DNA of 27,435 nt, from contig CAUDNR010000606.1 of assembly GCA_958430865.1 (NCBI GenBank), positions 870-28,304 of the forward strand, given 5' to 3'. The DNA is from Entrophospora sp. SA101. Lineage: Eukaryota; Glomeromycota; Glomeromycetes; Entrophosporales; Entrophosporaceae. The number at the start of each line of letters is the position of its first letter. Position 1 is the stretch's first letter. This document shows positions 1 through 9,701 of this stretch, piece by piece. The notes beneath the pieces are model-generated. The model worked only from the letters and a program-made list of their open reading frames with translations, had not been told where the DNA came from and ran no database searches. A program made the position numbers and the translations under genes.

Positions 1-83
1 TAGAAACGATACAGAAGCAGTTGGGACATTCTCACATCCAAACTACTCTCGGCTACATCCACAATGACTATACACCCAACTAG
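1..83 (+). CDS. tyrosine recombinase, C-terminal end only (partial at window edge)
   Basis: Reading from base 3, the frame ends with LGHSHIQTTLGYIHND and a TAG at 81-83. This is the C-terminal signature of tyrosine (XerC/D, phage integrase) recombinases: the LGH histidine and, nine residues later, the nucleophilic Tyr of the G-Y-I-H-N-D motif. The second, complete recombinase in this window ends with the closely similar LGHSSVQTTETYIHND, so both belong to one family. The Arg and Lys catalytic residues lie upstream of the window. The frame stops unusually soon after the Tyr, and the downstream coiled coil continues in another frame, so this end is probably a frameshift product (see the next entry). 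Confidence 0.85.
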   Translation, partial: ETIQKQLGHSHIQTTLGYIHNDYTPN

Positions 84-853
84 AAACTAATTGAACCCAA
101 GACAAAAACCAACTCAACCAAGAATTAACCCAACAAAAACAAACTTACGGAGATTTAACCTTAGAAAACAAAAAACAAAGCAAAAATATCCAAGAACTCA
201 GCCAAGCCAAGGAAGAGTTAACTAATGACCTCAACCAAGCCCAACAAGAAATTAAAAACCTTACTCAGCAAAACCAAGCCAAAGAAACCAAAATTAACGA
301 ACTAACAGCTTGAAGCCAAGGACAACATAACCGAATTACCGAATTAGAAGCCCAAGAACAAACTCTCCGGCAAGAAAACCAGCAAAGAAAAGCCGACTAT
401 AACCAAGCCCAAAATGAAATCACCAACCTTAACCAACAGCTCACCCACAGCCAACAAAAAGAAACCATTGCCCAGCAAATAATCAGCCAACTAAAAAACC
501 AAGTCCAAGCCAAAGAGCAAGAACTTCACCAAACCCAAACTAAATTAACCCAATCCCAAGAACAAACCCGGGAAAAACAAAACCAAATTAACACTCTCCG
601 CCAAGAAAAAAACACCCTTCAAACTAAAATCACCCAATTAACCCAAACCAACACCAACCAAACCCAAACTATTGCTGACCAGTTAAGCCAAATTAATGCC
701 AAGGATAGCCAATTAGCTAAGCAAAAAGCAGTTTTAGAACAATTATTAACTAACTGAGAAGCCAGATTAAATGACTTACAAGGACAACAACAATCCGACC
801 AAACCGAAGAAACCGATGACGATAGCGATGAAACAGGAGGGGAAGATGACTAA
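62..853 (+). pseudogene. long coiled-coil ORF without a start codon; probable frameshifted tail of the recombinase
   Basis: About 260 codons open to TAA 851-853, rich in Q, E, K, N, L and T with heptad-like patterning throughout, and an acidic end (SDQTEETDDDSDETGGEDD). TGA is read as Trp at two or more places. I see no ATG, GTG or TTG in this frame, which is open back through the recombinase end, so it cannot start on its own in the usual way. Dropping one AC from the ACAC at about 71-74 joins the recombinase motif YIHNDYT directly to QLETNW and the coiled coil. I infer an ancestral recombinase with a C-terminal coiled-coil extension broken by a two-base insertion. The alternative is a remnant fused here by recombination. 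The function of the coil is unknown. Confidence 0.6.
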
Positions 854-923
854 ATACGATTTAAAAGAATTTAAGCAGTGATTAGAAGCTGATCCAGAGA
901 GAAAAGAAAAACCAAAAAAATAA
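846..923 (+). CDS. 25-residue ORF, probable N-terminus of a frameshifted gene
   Basis: ATG at 846 follows AGGAGGGGAAG, a strong ribosome-binding site, and overlaps the stop of the preceding coiled-coil frame by eight bases (ATGACTAA). The frame gives MTKYDLKEFKQWLEADP and then Lys-rich residues before TAA 921-923. The stop comes directly after a run of seven A (914-920). In the -1 frame the sequence continues sensibly as INWSFVFGEYREEPACW into the next ORF. I therefore think the short ORF is the start of the 878-1645 gene, separated by slippage or an indel in the A run. Confidence 0.55.
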
Positions 924-1050
924 ATTGATCTTTTGTTTTCGGAGAATACCGAGAAGAACCAGCGTGCTGGAAAAAAACTCTACGAGGTGAAAAAGGATTA
1001 TTGTTTAATTATTATGAACTTATCCAAGAATGAAAAGCCAAAGTAGACCA

Positions 1051-1089
<39 letters not shown>

Positions 1090-1645
1090 AAAGGAGGAGG
1101 TCAACATGTTTAAAAGATGTGCCGATTGTGGTCAAGAAAAACGAATTCCTCAGACAGAAACCTTGTGTTATTCTTGCCGGGAAAGGAGGGATAAAATGCT
1201 AAACTGTAAAATTTGCCAACAAGAAGTTTGAGCCATTTTTCCCGATGAGAATGGTGATTATCTTATTTGTGAAAAGTGCTTCAAAGAAAGTATTATTGCT
1301 AAGCCAAAATGAGAAATCGAGAACCTCAAAGAACAACTCCAACTCAAAGAACAATTAACCCAGGAATTCCAAACTGATTTCACAAACACCGAAAATACTT
1401 TAAAGGAAACTCAGAAGAAATTAGGAAAGAAAGACCGTGAATTAACCCAGGTTCAAGGAAAAGTTAGCCAATTACAATCCCAACTCACCAGCAAAAACCA
1501 AGAACTGACCCAAGCCCAAACCAACCTCACCAACACCCTCCAATCCCTCCAAGACTTACAGCAAGAAAACCAAAACTTAAAGCAAAAAATCACCACCCAA
1601 GAGGAAGATATTACTACCTCCAAATCAACTTCACCCAATGCATAG
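878..1645 (+). CDS. zinc-ribbon/coiled-coil protein with in-frame (GA)n tract; main start probably ATG 1106
   Basis: The frame is open from after TAA 872 to TAG 1643-1645. Its first part contains a Trp/Glu-rich segment and then a GA tract encoding alternating Glu-Arg. AAAGGAGGAGGT before ATG 1106 makes a very strong internal start giving 179 residues; GTG 878 is a weak alternative. From 1106 the protein has four CxxC pairs (CADC, CYSC, CKIC, CEKC), consistent with two zinc ribbons, followed by a long Q/K/L-rich coiled coil. This layout resembles the 3014-3934 protein, where the coil comes first. A nucleic-acid or protein-binding scaffold role is inference. The coil seems to continue in another frame after about 1615 (see the next entry). 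Confidence 0.65.
1055..1087 (+). repeat. (GA)16 microsatellite upstream of the 1106 gene
   Basis: Thirty-three bases of perfect GA repeat, read as alternating Glu-Arg in the 878-1645 frame and lying seven bases upstream of the GGAGGAGGT ribosome-binding site of ATG 1106. Length change would uncouple the upstream frame from the zinc-ribbon gene (the other frames end at 1111 or 1200). Confidence 0.95.
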
Positions 1646-1758
1646 AAAGGTTTAAAGTCCAGTTAGCCACAGCCCAACAAAAATACCAAGACCATCTCAC
1701 CCAAGAAAAAGCCCAACTCGCCAAAGAAATCCAATTAATTAAGGAGGTATTAGAATAA
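1618..1758 (+). pseudogene. frameshifted C-terminal continuation of the coiled coil
   Basis: In the frame ending at TAA 1756-1758 the sequence reads QINFTQCIERFKVQLATA and then about 30 more coiled-coil residues ending IQLIKEVLE. It has the same composition and heptad style as the upstream coil, which instead ends at TAG 1643 after the non-helical TTSKSTSPNA. A one-step frame change at about 1608-1620 would join the two. No start codon with a ribosome-binding site precedes this segment. I read it as the original C-terminus of the 1106 gene. Sequencing error cannot be excluded. Confidence 0.5.
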
Positions 1759-1759
1759 T

Positions 1760-2821
1760 ATGACAAACACAGATAATCACCCAAATTTAGACCCACAAAA
1801 ACAGATGCTTAAATAACAAGAAGCCAGAAAACAAACTTGAAAAAACGGATTTATCGAATTTTTTCATAATTTTTTTATTGGTAGCAGTCATTTAACTTGT
1901 TCGGACAAAAATTGCCCGCTAGTTTATCATTGAGAAGATATTGAGGAGAAGAACAGCAAAAAAGGAAAGTGTGCTTTTTTACGAGTATCCAAAAAAGATA
2001 ATAAGTTTCTAGTAGTCGATTTATTAGATAATCCGGTTGAGAATGATTTAGGAGAAATAGAAAATATCGAAATCCAATTTAAATCAGGTGAACAAAAAAG
2101 AATTAAACCGAAAAATTACCAAGAACCCAAAGACCCTAAGCAAAAAGAAATTTTTTTAAATAAAGAAGAAATAGTGCTATTTTTCAACAATCCTCAACAT
2201 ACTCCTAATTTAAAAGGTTTTGAAGAAATTTATTTAGAGGATATGTGAGATATCCGGGAAAAAATTAGGTGAGACCGAAAAGCTTCCAAGAAAAAAATTA
2301 TTAATTGAGTGGAACAAAAGCCTGACCCTACGGACAAATCTTATAAAATCGACGAGTGAGAAGGAGATTATATTTTTTACATTCACAAGCCCGACATAAC
2401 AAATGATATTACAGCCCACGAAGTCTATTCTACTCAAAATACCAAGGAAAGAGAGCAGTTGTGAACTGATTACAAAGAAGAATTAAGTGAATTTAGAAGA
2501 ATTCACGGAATAGAACACATTACCAGTAAAAAAGAGGACCGAATGAATAATCCCGAAATTGAAACTAACCAAGTCCAATTTGTGGCTTTGGAGAGGAGAA
2601 AGAAAAGAATTCGAGAAGCCAGCATTAGAGATTTTGAAAATAAAAAAATGTGTTCGGGCAAGCATGTTTTAAGTTATGGTTCTTATCAAGAGCACAAAGA
2701 AGAAATGGAGCAAAAAGAAGAAGTGGAAAAACTAAATCAAGGAAAAGAGAGAAATAACCAAAAAACAGAAATTAAGCAAGAAAACACATGAATTCCACCA
2801 ATGAAAGGAGGAGGTAAATAA
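1760..2821 (+). CDS. unknown 350-residue-class protein with an in-frame UAA at codon 19
   Basis: ATG 1760 follows AAGGAGG at 1741-1747. After 18 codons there is TAA at 1814-1816, then the same frame stays open for 334 codons to TAA 2819-2821, with about nine TGA codons read as Trp. No ATG occurs in this frame between the UAA and 2243, so the long part has no obvious independent start. The protein has CSDKNCPLVYHW near its N-terminus (a possible C-x4-C site), a Lys/Glu-rich middle and a charged helical C-terminus. A later start at ATG 2543 would keep only the C-terminal 92 residues. I do not recognise a family. It lies in a run of plus-strand genes and its end overlaps the next start as TAATG. 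Confidence 0.55.
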
Positions 2822-3021
2822 TGAATATCGGTTGCTGTCATGTAGCATTAGCCTTGGTTATCATTATTCTGCCCTTAGTGGCTCTGCTTACTAACCGAAC
2901 CCTTAAAGCCGAAGCCCGAGTAACCAAACTAGAAAAGAAAAATGGTCGAGAGCAAAAGCAAATCAACGAACTTAAACTAGAAGTAGCCGAATTGAAAAAC
3001 CGAGGAGGGAAGCATGATTAA
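2821..3021 (+). CDS. small single-pass membrane protein with coiled-coil tail
   Basis: This 66-residue protein starts at ATG 2821 inside TAATG, with AAAGGAGGAGG ten bases upstream. Residues about 6-25 form one strongly hydrophobic segment (VALALVIIILPLVALL); residues 30-62 are a Lys/Glu/Leu-rich coiled coil. Two Cys at positions 5-6 precede the helix, but there is no recognisable lipobox. The layout (short N-terminus, membrane helix, cytoplasmic or external coil) suggests a scaffold that ties the coiled-coil proteins on either side to the membrane, which is inference. It overlaps the next gene by eight bases (ATGATTAA). Confidence 0.8.
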   Translation: MNIGCCHVALALVIIILPLVALLTNRTLKAEARVTKLEKKNGREQKQINELKLEVAELKNRGGKHD

Positions 3022-3934
3022 ACCCGACTTCCAAAAGGAACTCTTGGAGAAAGTAAAGAAGGGAATTAAACCTTCTGACCTGAAAAAGAAAGTTAAAAAT
3101 TCCAATGGTGAGAAGGGTTTGGGTTCCTCTAATTCTAGCCCTCTTATTTTCCCTTCTCACCAAGAAAATAACACTCCGGCTTCTAGTCCTCCGGTTAGTC
3201 CAATTATTGTGCCTGTTGACAAGAAAACCAAGCCAAACATTACGAACCGGGACAAAAGCCCCAGCAAAGCCACGGACGAAACCCTAATAAACCAACTCCA
3301 AGAACAAGTGAACTTTTGAAGCCAAACAGCCCAAACCCACCTTACTAACCTCCAAAGAGCCACAGCCCAATTAGACCAAGCCGAAGAGAGAATAAAAGAA
3401 TTAGAATGAGTGCTGAAACAAAAACCAGCACCAGAAACGATCAGCCAAGCAGCCGAACAAGCTTTAATGGAAGCTAACCAAAAAATCAGAGAACTAGAAG
3501 CCAAAAACCAATCTCTTAACAAAACCATTCAAGACTTAAAAAACCAAGTAAAAAACACGAAAGAAACCAAAACCTTCACCTGCTCCGACTGCCAGCAAAC
3601 CAAACCTGCCCCAGAACTAAGCCGACAATTCAACAACTTCTCTTTTTGCCGGTCTTGCTCGAAAAAAGCCCGAGCCGTAGCCCAAGGACAAAAACCCCAA
3701 CTCTTAACCTTCACCTGTGCCAGCTGTGAACAAATCCACCCAGGAACCCCAAGCAAAATGAAACTAGATAAGACTTTACAAGAATATCCCATTTGTCCCA
3801 CTTGCCGTCCCACTCTCAAAGAATTCAACGAAGCTGACTTAATCACCGACGAATTATGAGCTAAATATCCTTATTCTAGTGCGAGTGAAATCTTAGCCAA
3901 AGAATTCGGCATCCACAAGGAGGAACCATGGTAG
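3014..3934 (+). CDS. coiled-coil protein with two C-terminal zinc ribbons
   Basis: This 306-residue protein uses TGA for Trp at 3317, 3407 and 3857. GAGGGAAGC precedes ATG 3014. Order of parts: a basic N-terminus; a Ser/Pro-rich linker (about residues 35-80); a coiled coil (about 90-185); then four CxxC pairs, CSDC and CRSC, CASC and CPTC, spaced as two zinc ribbons of about 30 residues each; and a short C-terminal segment. The four cysteine pairs match in number those of the 1106 gene, which has ribbons first and coil second. Function unknown; nucleic-acid binding or assembly is a guess. Its stop overlaps the next start by seven bases (CCATGGTAG), which holds whole codons of both genes. Confidence 0.8.
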
Positions 3935-6024
3935 AAGAAAGAACTGTCCCTCAACAATCCTTAGCTCGTTTATTCCCCCAAGGTTTCCCAGAATTCTGGG
4001 CTAAATTAGAGTTTAAAAAAGACTTAGAGCAAGTAATCTACTCTTACACCCCCGCTACCTTAACCCACGAGGAAATTAAGAAAACCCTAGCCAGTGGAGG
4101 CTATGGTCTCGGTGCCGTCTCCATTGCCAAACACTACTTTGACCGATACTAATATTCGACCTATGAACCTTATGACGATGTCTTTGTAGCCAAGTTTAAA
4201 ACCAACACCCTCACGGCCATCGTGGAAATCCGTCGTAAAGAATGACTGTGAACCGATATTTTCCGGGACAGTAAGCAGTGAATGAAAAAGCTCACCCTCA
4301 AAACCGACACGAGAACTAGCCAAAATTACGATAAAACCCAAACCCAAGGGGGCAGGACTACCAGCCAAGGGAACGAAAGCCAAAATTGAAACGACCAAAA
4401 GCAAGGCAGTCAAAAGAATACTCCGATTTTTGCTAATGTGGATTTAGGCAGTGGGCAATTTGGGGGCTTCCAAAGACAGAACCAACTTTCCACCCAAAAC
4501 CAAGAACAAGGGCAAGGGAACCGAAGCTCTAACCGGAAGAACACTACCGACAAGATTAACCATGTCGGCAAAGAATTCTATCGAAGCCAGAAGGATGCTA
4601 ATGTTGCCACCACCACCCAGGATAGCTACCAATTAGCTCCCGTGCTCGGGAAAATCCTCAATGCTTTCCAATTCACCATTATTGAACTCTCCAAGTTTTA
4701 CCCTTTATTTGAGAAGCTGATGCTCAAAACCTTTGGTTGCACAGTCAAACCCATCATTGACCCGGAGACAGGACGAAGGAGGTGAGTATCCCAAGCCGAA
4801 TACGAAGAATTAGTCCAAGAGGAAGAAGGAGGCCGACCTATTCTCCCAGTAGCTAACGAATGAGACGAAAGCTTGCCTTACCTGGAAAGACTAAAAACCC
4901 TCCACCAAAAAACCGAAAAAGAGTATAAAAAGCTCCCGGACACCAACAACCGTAAACCCCGAATAGCCCTTAGGTTAAAAACCCTAGAAGGTTGCCTCAA
5001 AGCTTACGAACCCGAATATATCGAACTCCCCACCCTGGAAACTTTCCGTTCCCGAATAAGAGGAGAAGTAGAAGGCTACACCAAAGTGATTGGCTACCAA
5101 AATATCCTCCAAATCGTAGAAAAATACCTTCGGAGCTACCACTTTGCCAAAAGGAATAACACTCCTCCTCCCGCTCAGTTAATGATTATGCTCTTAGGAG
5201 AGCCTGGACTGGGAAAAACTTATATCTCAATGGCCATTGCCCGAGCCTTAGGTCGAGGCTTCCATATGGTCGGCATGAACGGCAAATTAAATGCTTCTTT
5301 AATTACCGGCACTAACATTGAAAACCCTGGGGCAGAGCCAGGGGAAGTGCTGAAAGCCATCAGCCGAAGAGAAGACCGAGCTTGTGTAATTTGCTTTGAC
5401 GAGATTGAAAAAGCCGCGAGAGAGTGTAAGGAGGCGGCTGGGATACCGACCGATATAACTGGCAACAAAGATTTCACGGATACTTTTTTAGACTTTCCTA
5501 CTCCCACGAATGAGTGTATCTTTATTGCTACCGTGAACCGTCCCGAGGATGTGCCGAACTTTGTGGCTGATCGGTTTGCCATCAAAGTAGAAGTTTTACC
5601 TTTGCCTTACGGGGAAAGGTTAGAGGTAGTGAGGGTAGTTTTAGCCGGAGAGTTAAAGAAACTCAACAATGCTTTCCAAAGAATTTACCACCAAGACTGG
5701 CAAGCAGTGTTTAATTTGTTTGACCACGAAGAATTGTTAAAGAAAACCTTAACTTGAACTTTCTCTATCCGGGGAGCCAAGAATAATATCCTTTTAAAGC
5801 TAATCCCCACCTTAATTAGTGATTTTTTAGAGCCAGAAACAGCCCTGCCCACTGATTTAGTGGGTTATAATTGGGATTTCCTCCAAAGAGAAGGCAAAGA
5901 CGAAAGTTGCCCGTATGGCAAAGATATAAGGAATAATCACAAGGTTAATTGTAAATGTTTCACCCAGAATCTAGACTGGGTGCCAGGTTGAGTGGATAAT
6001 ATGGGAGGAGAGTATCATGGTTAA
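3928..6024 (+). CDS. Lon-like AAA+ ATPase without protease domain; in-frame UAA at codon 75
   Basis: ATG 3928 has AAGGAGGAACC in front and gives 74 residues to TAA 4150-4152. The same frame then runs on for 623 residues to TAA 6022-6024. The second part holds a Gln/Asn/Gly-rich linker (about 4300-4560) and an AAA+ module: Walker A GEPGLGKT (5197-5220), Walker B CVICFDEIEK (around 5395), sensor-1 FIATVN (5521) and a conserved VADRF arginine. The module most resembles the ATPase part of Lon, but no Ser-Lys protease domain follows, only about 150 more residues with a Cys cluster near 5910-5960. Without readthrough the ATPase could start at ATG 4282, which lacks a good ribosome-binding site. It probably powers remodelling or translocation of a partner encoded nearby. 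Confidence 0.8.
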
Positions 6025-9000
6025 TTTAGAGCAAAGTAATCTGATTACTGAAACGGATATTAATACGAGGAAAGAACTCTGAACTGTTTTATTCCTTTGG
6101 GTAGATTTCAGTCGAACCGAATGAAAGCACAAAGTTTACAATAAAGAATACCAGTTTTTACCTTTGACTAAAACTTTTGCTGACTGGCAAAAACACTGGA
6201 CAGAGTTTTTTATTAGAAAACACACGGAACTAGAAAACTTGATTAATTCTTTTGGGGGTTATTTCCGAAGTGAGATTATTCCGGTGTTGGAAAGCCCAGA
6301 AGGAGATAAAACCCTTTTATTTCGCTGTAAGAGAATTTTGGATAATAAAATCATTGGAGAAAGCAGCTCACTTTTCCTAGACTTGGTTATTTGGGAAGTA
6401 GAATATCGGCAACAACAGCAATTTAAGGAAAGGCTCCGAGAGTTTAATGCTAATCCAGCTTTTTTAACCGACCGAGAGGATGAGTTGATGGCTAGTGATT
6501 TAGAAAAGCTTATTGACGGGAGAATTAATTATAATGTAGCTTGCCGGTGGTATTGGAAATGAGCTAATTTAATGGGAGAAAGAGGCTTACAGCCAGAATT
6601 ATGAGCAGAGATAGGAAACTATTTAAAACAATGACAACAAGGCAAAGGAGCCACCAGCAAATGAAAAAGCCAATTAGACGAATTTACCCAAAGAATTGAA
6701 AACTTTCTCGACCAAGCCGGACAGCAAAATTATTTTTTTACTTTGGGAGCCATTAAAAAGCAAAACCAAAACGGAATTACCATTGCTACCCAAAATAGAA
6801 AAGGTTGAGACTTAACTAACCCTTATTTAATGTTATTTTGATTTCACCAGAAACCCAACGGCATTAATCCTTTATCTTACCGGGCTTATTTTGTGGGTGA
6901 AGCTGAAATGAATAATCCGAGGAATTTATATGTGAGCTTGAGTTTGGAGGAAGATTGAGGTTGGAAGAATTACCCGAGGGCAATGAATAGTATGGGGAGT
7001 TTAGTAAGCAGAGAACATCCGATTTACCACGTAAGGAATTATAACGAACCTAATGAAGAACTAGATAAACTACATTATCCTTTTTGTGAAGATTTAGGAG
7101 ATAAAGAAGTTTATTATTTAGACACAGAATTTCAACCGAAGTGGCAATTATACACCATCAATCACCCTAACTTTATAGAAAAGCTTGCTGATACAGGAGA
7201 AAGTTGAATTAAAGGGAATAATAATTTAGCTGACTTTTATGATAGTGAAGACATTAAACTTCCTAGCAATCTCTACAAAATAGAAAAATACAATAACTTT
7301 TGAACTGGTTTAAATAAGAATGACATCATGCTTCTTCTTATGCCAGATGATTTTTATACTGGTAGCACATTTGCTGGGGTAGGAAGTGAAGCAAGTAATT
7401 GTTTTTATGAAGCTAATCCATATTCAGGAGAAAGAGCAAAGCAATTACATTTCGAACTAGCCACTAAGGATTACACTACTGACCCAGAAACAACAGTCAA
7501 TTCTCAAATAATCCAAACGATAAGCAAAAACCTTGAAAAACATAAACACCTAATCAATCATTCTACTTTCCAATTTTGTTTTAATCATGAACCTTTATTT
7601 CCTGCTAATTTAAGATACTTGAACTTTAAATATGAAGATAACAAGTGGCTAGTCAAATATCTTCTTAAAGTTAAAGCAACACCAGCAGGAATTTTATACA
7701 CTTTTTTAAGTGGCAGAATTCTTTGACAATTGAAAATAGAAGTTAAGCAAACTGTTCCTTCTAGCAAAACTTTAAAGAAACTATTAACGGCAGCCATGGT
7801 TGTCGTGACAGTCACGGGAGCTTTTATGTTGGCTGGTGCCATTGGAGCTGGGGGAGCAGGTTTGGCTGATGGTGCTGCTCTGAATGCTGTCAAGGGAGAT
7901 TTAAGTAAACTTAATCAAGCTAATCAGCTGTTAGCAGGAGCTAAATCTCTCTTGCCGGATGAAAATGGCAATGTCAGTTATTCATTCAGTTTGTTTGATT
8001 TTTGAAGCAAGTTAAGGAAAAGACCATTTTGAGGCAAAATACACGTTTCTAATACTTTAAAAAACAATCTTCTTCACAATAACAACGAAAATCCAATAAC
8101 TTATCCTTTGAATATTACTTTTCCTAAATTTGGAATGATATTAAGAAAAGGTTATTATCAAAGCAATAATTTAAGATTAGCTTATGACCCAGGAAAATTT
8201 TTGGCTAATAAATTTAAAGAAGGAATAACTTTTTTTGAAGATATGGAAAAAGATTTCCCTAAACCCGATTTAGGTATTATCGGAGCGACTAATTTAATTA
8301 TTTATAACTTAGGAGATGCCGGAAGGTATGAAGGTGAAGAAATTAAAGACAGTTTTGTATCCATAATTGACCGACCCAAAGGCTCAAATTACCACCAGAG
8401 AGCCCACTTCTTTATTACTTTTGAGGATGGTAGCAAAGAACACTGACTAGTCTTGTTCCCTCAATCCTTTACGGACAACGATTTAGCTGACGGACACACC
8501 CACGGAGGATTTGATATCAAGTTTGATAAGCCCGTCAAAGAATTCATTGATGTTTATGCTTGTATTGGTTGTGGAGCTTTGGGGCAAGGTTTTACAACTT
8601 TACATAGTGGCTATGATAGTGGTAGTTCAGATAGTTTGGATAGAGTGATTACTGGTTTGCCCTATGACCCCTGATTTAATGAGTTTACTAATGCTCGATT
8701 AAATAGTAATGGTGAATGAAAGTGTCCCAATGGAAAATGTTTAGGTAGCAAAGGAGATGTTTGGGAATTTACCGGAGAATATATCCGAGACGGACAAGGC
8801 AGAAGTTTCCAAGAAGCTTATGGTTTTATTCCGGCTGGCGGCACTATTCGTTGAAGAATAGGAAGCACTTCAATTAGATACCAAAAAGTCCCTGGGCATG
8901 ATGATTTTGGAGGACTAGACTGAAACCCTAATCCAGCACCCGGAGGAGGGGATATTGAAATTCCTTTGGGAGAAATAGAAATACCGACACCCGAACCCAG

Positions 9001-9274
9001 AGATGGTGATATTGGTCCTGATAATGACCCTATTGACCCTGACCCCTTTGACCCTAGCGGAGGAGAACCAGAAATCCCCACAATCGAACCTGATGTTCCC
9101 CCTGACATTGACCCTAATGACCCTGATATCCCACCCGACATTGACCCTCCTCCAATCGAACCCGACCCACCCGAAATCGACCCCAATGACCCCGACACCG
9201 GACGAGACCCAGAAGGAGGAGATTATGATGTTCCTCCTCCGGATTTAGGTGATGATGACGATGATGCTGACTAA
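6017..9274 (+). CDS. 1,085-residue protein with internal membrane segment and Pro/Asp-rich tail
   Basis: One open frame from ATG 6017 (GGGAGGAGAG upstream, eight-base overlap ATGGTTAA with the ATPase gene) to TAA 9272-9274, with more than 15 TGA codons as Trp. Residues 1-580 are Trp/Tyr-rich and look globular. Residues about 587-617 are a Gly/Ala-rich hydrophobic stretch (AAMVVVTVTGAFMLAGAIGA) that could cross or insert into a membrane. The part after it is aromatic and beta-like, with IGCGALGQG and CPNGKC. From about residue 972 to the end it turns into short DP, PDI and PPE repeats and finishes GDDDDDAD. I do not recognise the family. Translation coupled to the AAA+ gene suggests the two work together. 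A surface or virion structural protein is my best inference. Confidence 0.8.
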
Positions 9275-9305
9275 TTCTAGTAGGTCAGGTTAAAATTACA
9301 ATTAT

Positions 9306-9668
9306 ATGAGTAAAGAAAATAATGATTGAAATTGTGACTGCCACGAATATTTAGAAAATCAGCTAAAAATTCTTAAAATTTGTCAAACTAATGCCAAAAA
9401 GAAAATAGAAGAATTGCTTGCCTCTACCGAATGTCCTTACAAAATTCTTGACAAAAAAAACAAAACTTATCATTGTAATTCAACTCCTATTAACCCAATG
9501 GCAAATTCAAGCTATACTCCCACTGGCAATTTTATGGCTGATGCCGGGAGATATACTGAATGTGAATGTGGAGAAACTGTCCGTCGTAATTGACAATGAA
9601 TAGATAAATCAGGTGAATATTCAGCCACTGATGATGGTTGAGAAAACCATGTTAAAAATTGTAGTCTA

Positions 9669-9701
<33 letters not shown>

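Noticed and set aside
8818..9198. Gly/Ser-rich minus-strand ORF
   Set aside because: Mirror image of the Pro/Asp repeat codons of the large plus-strand gene.
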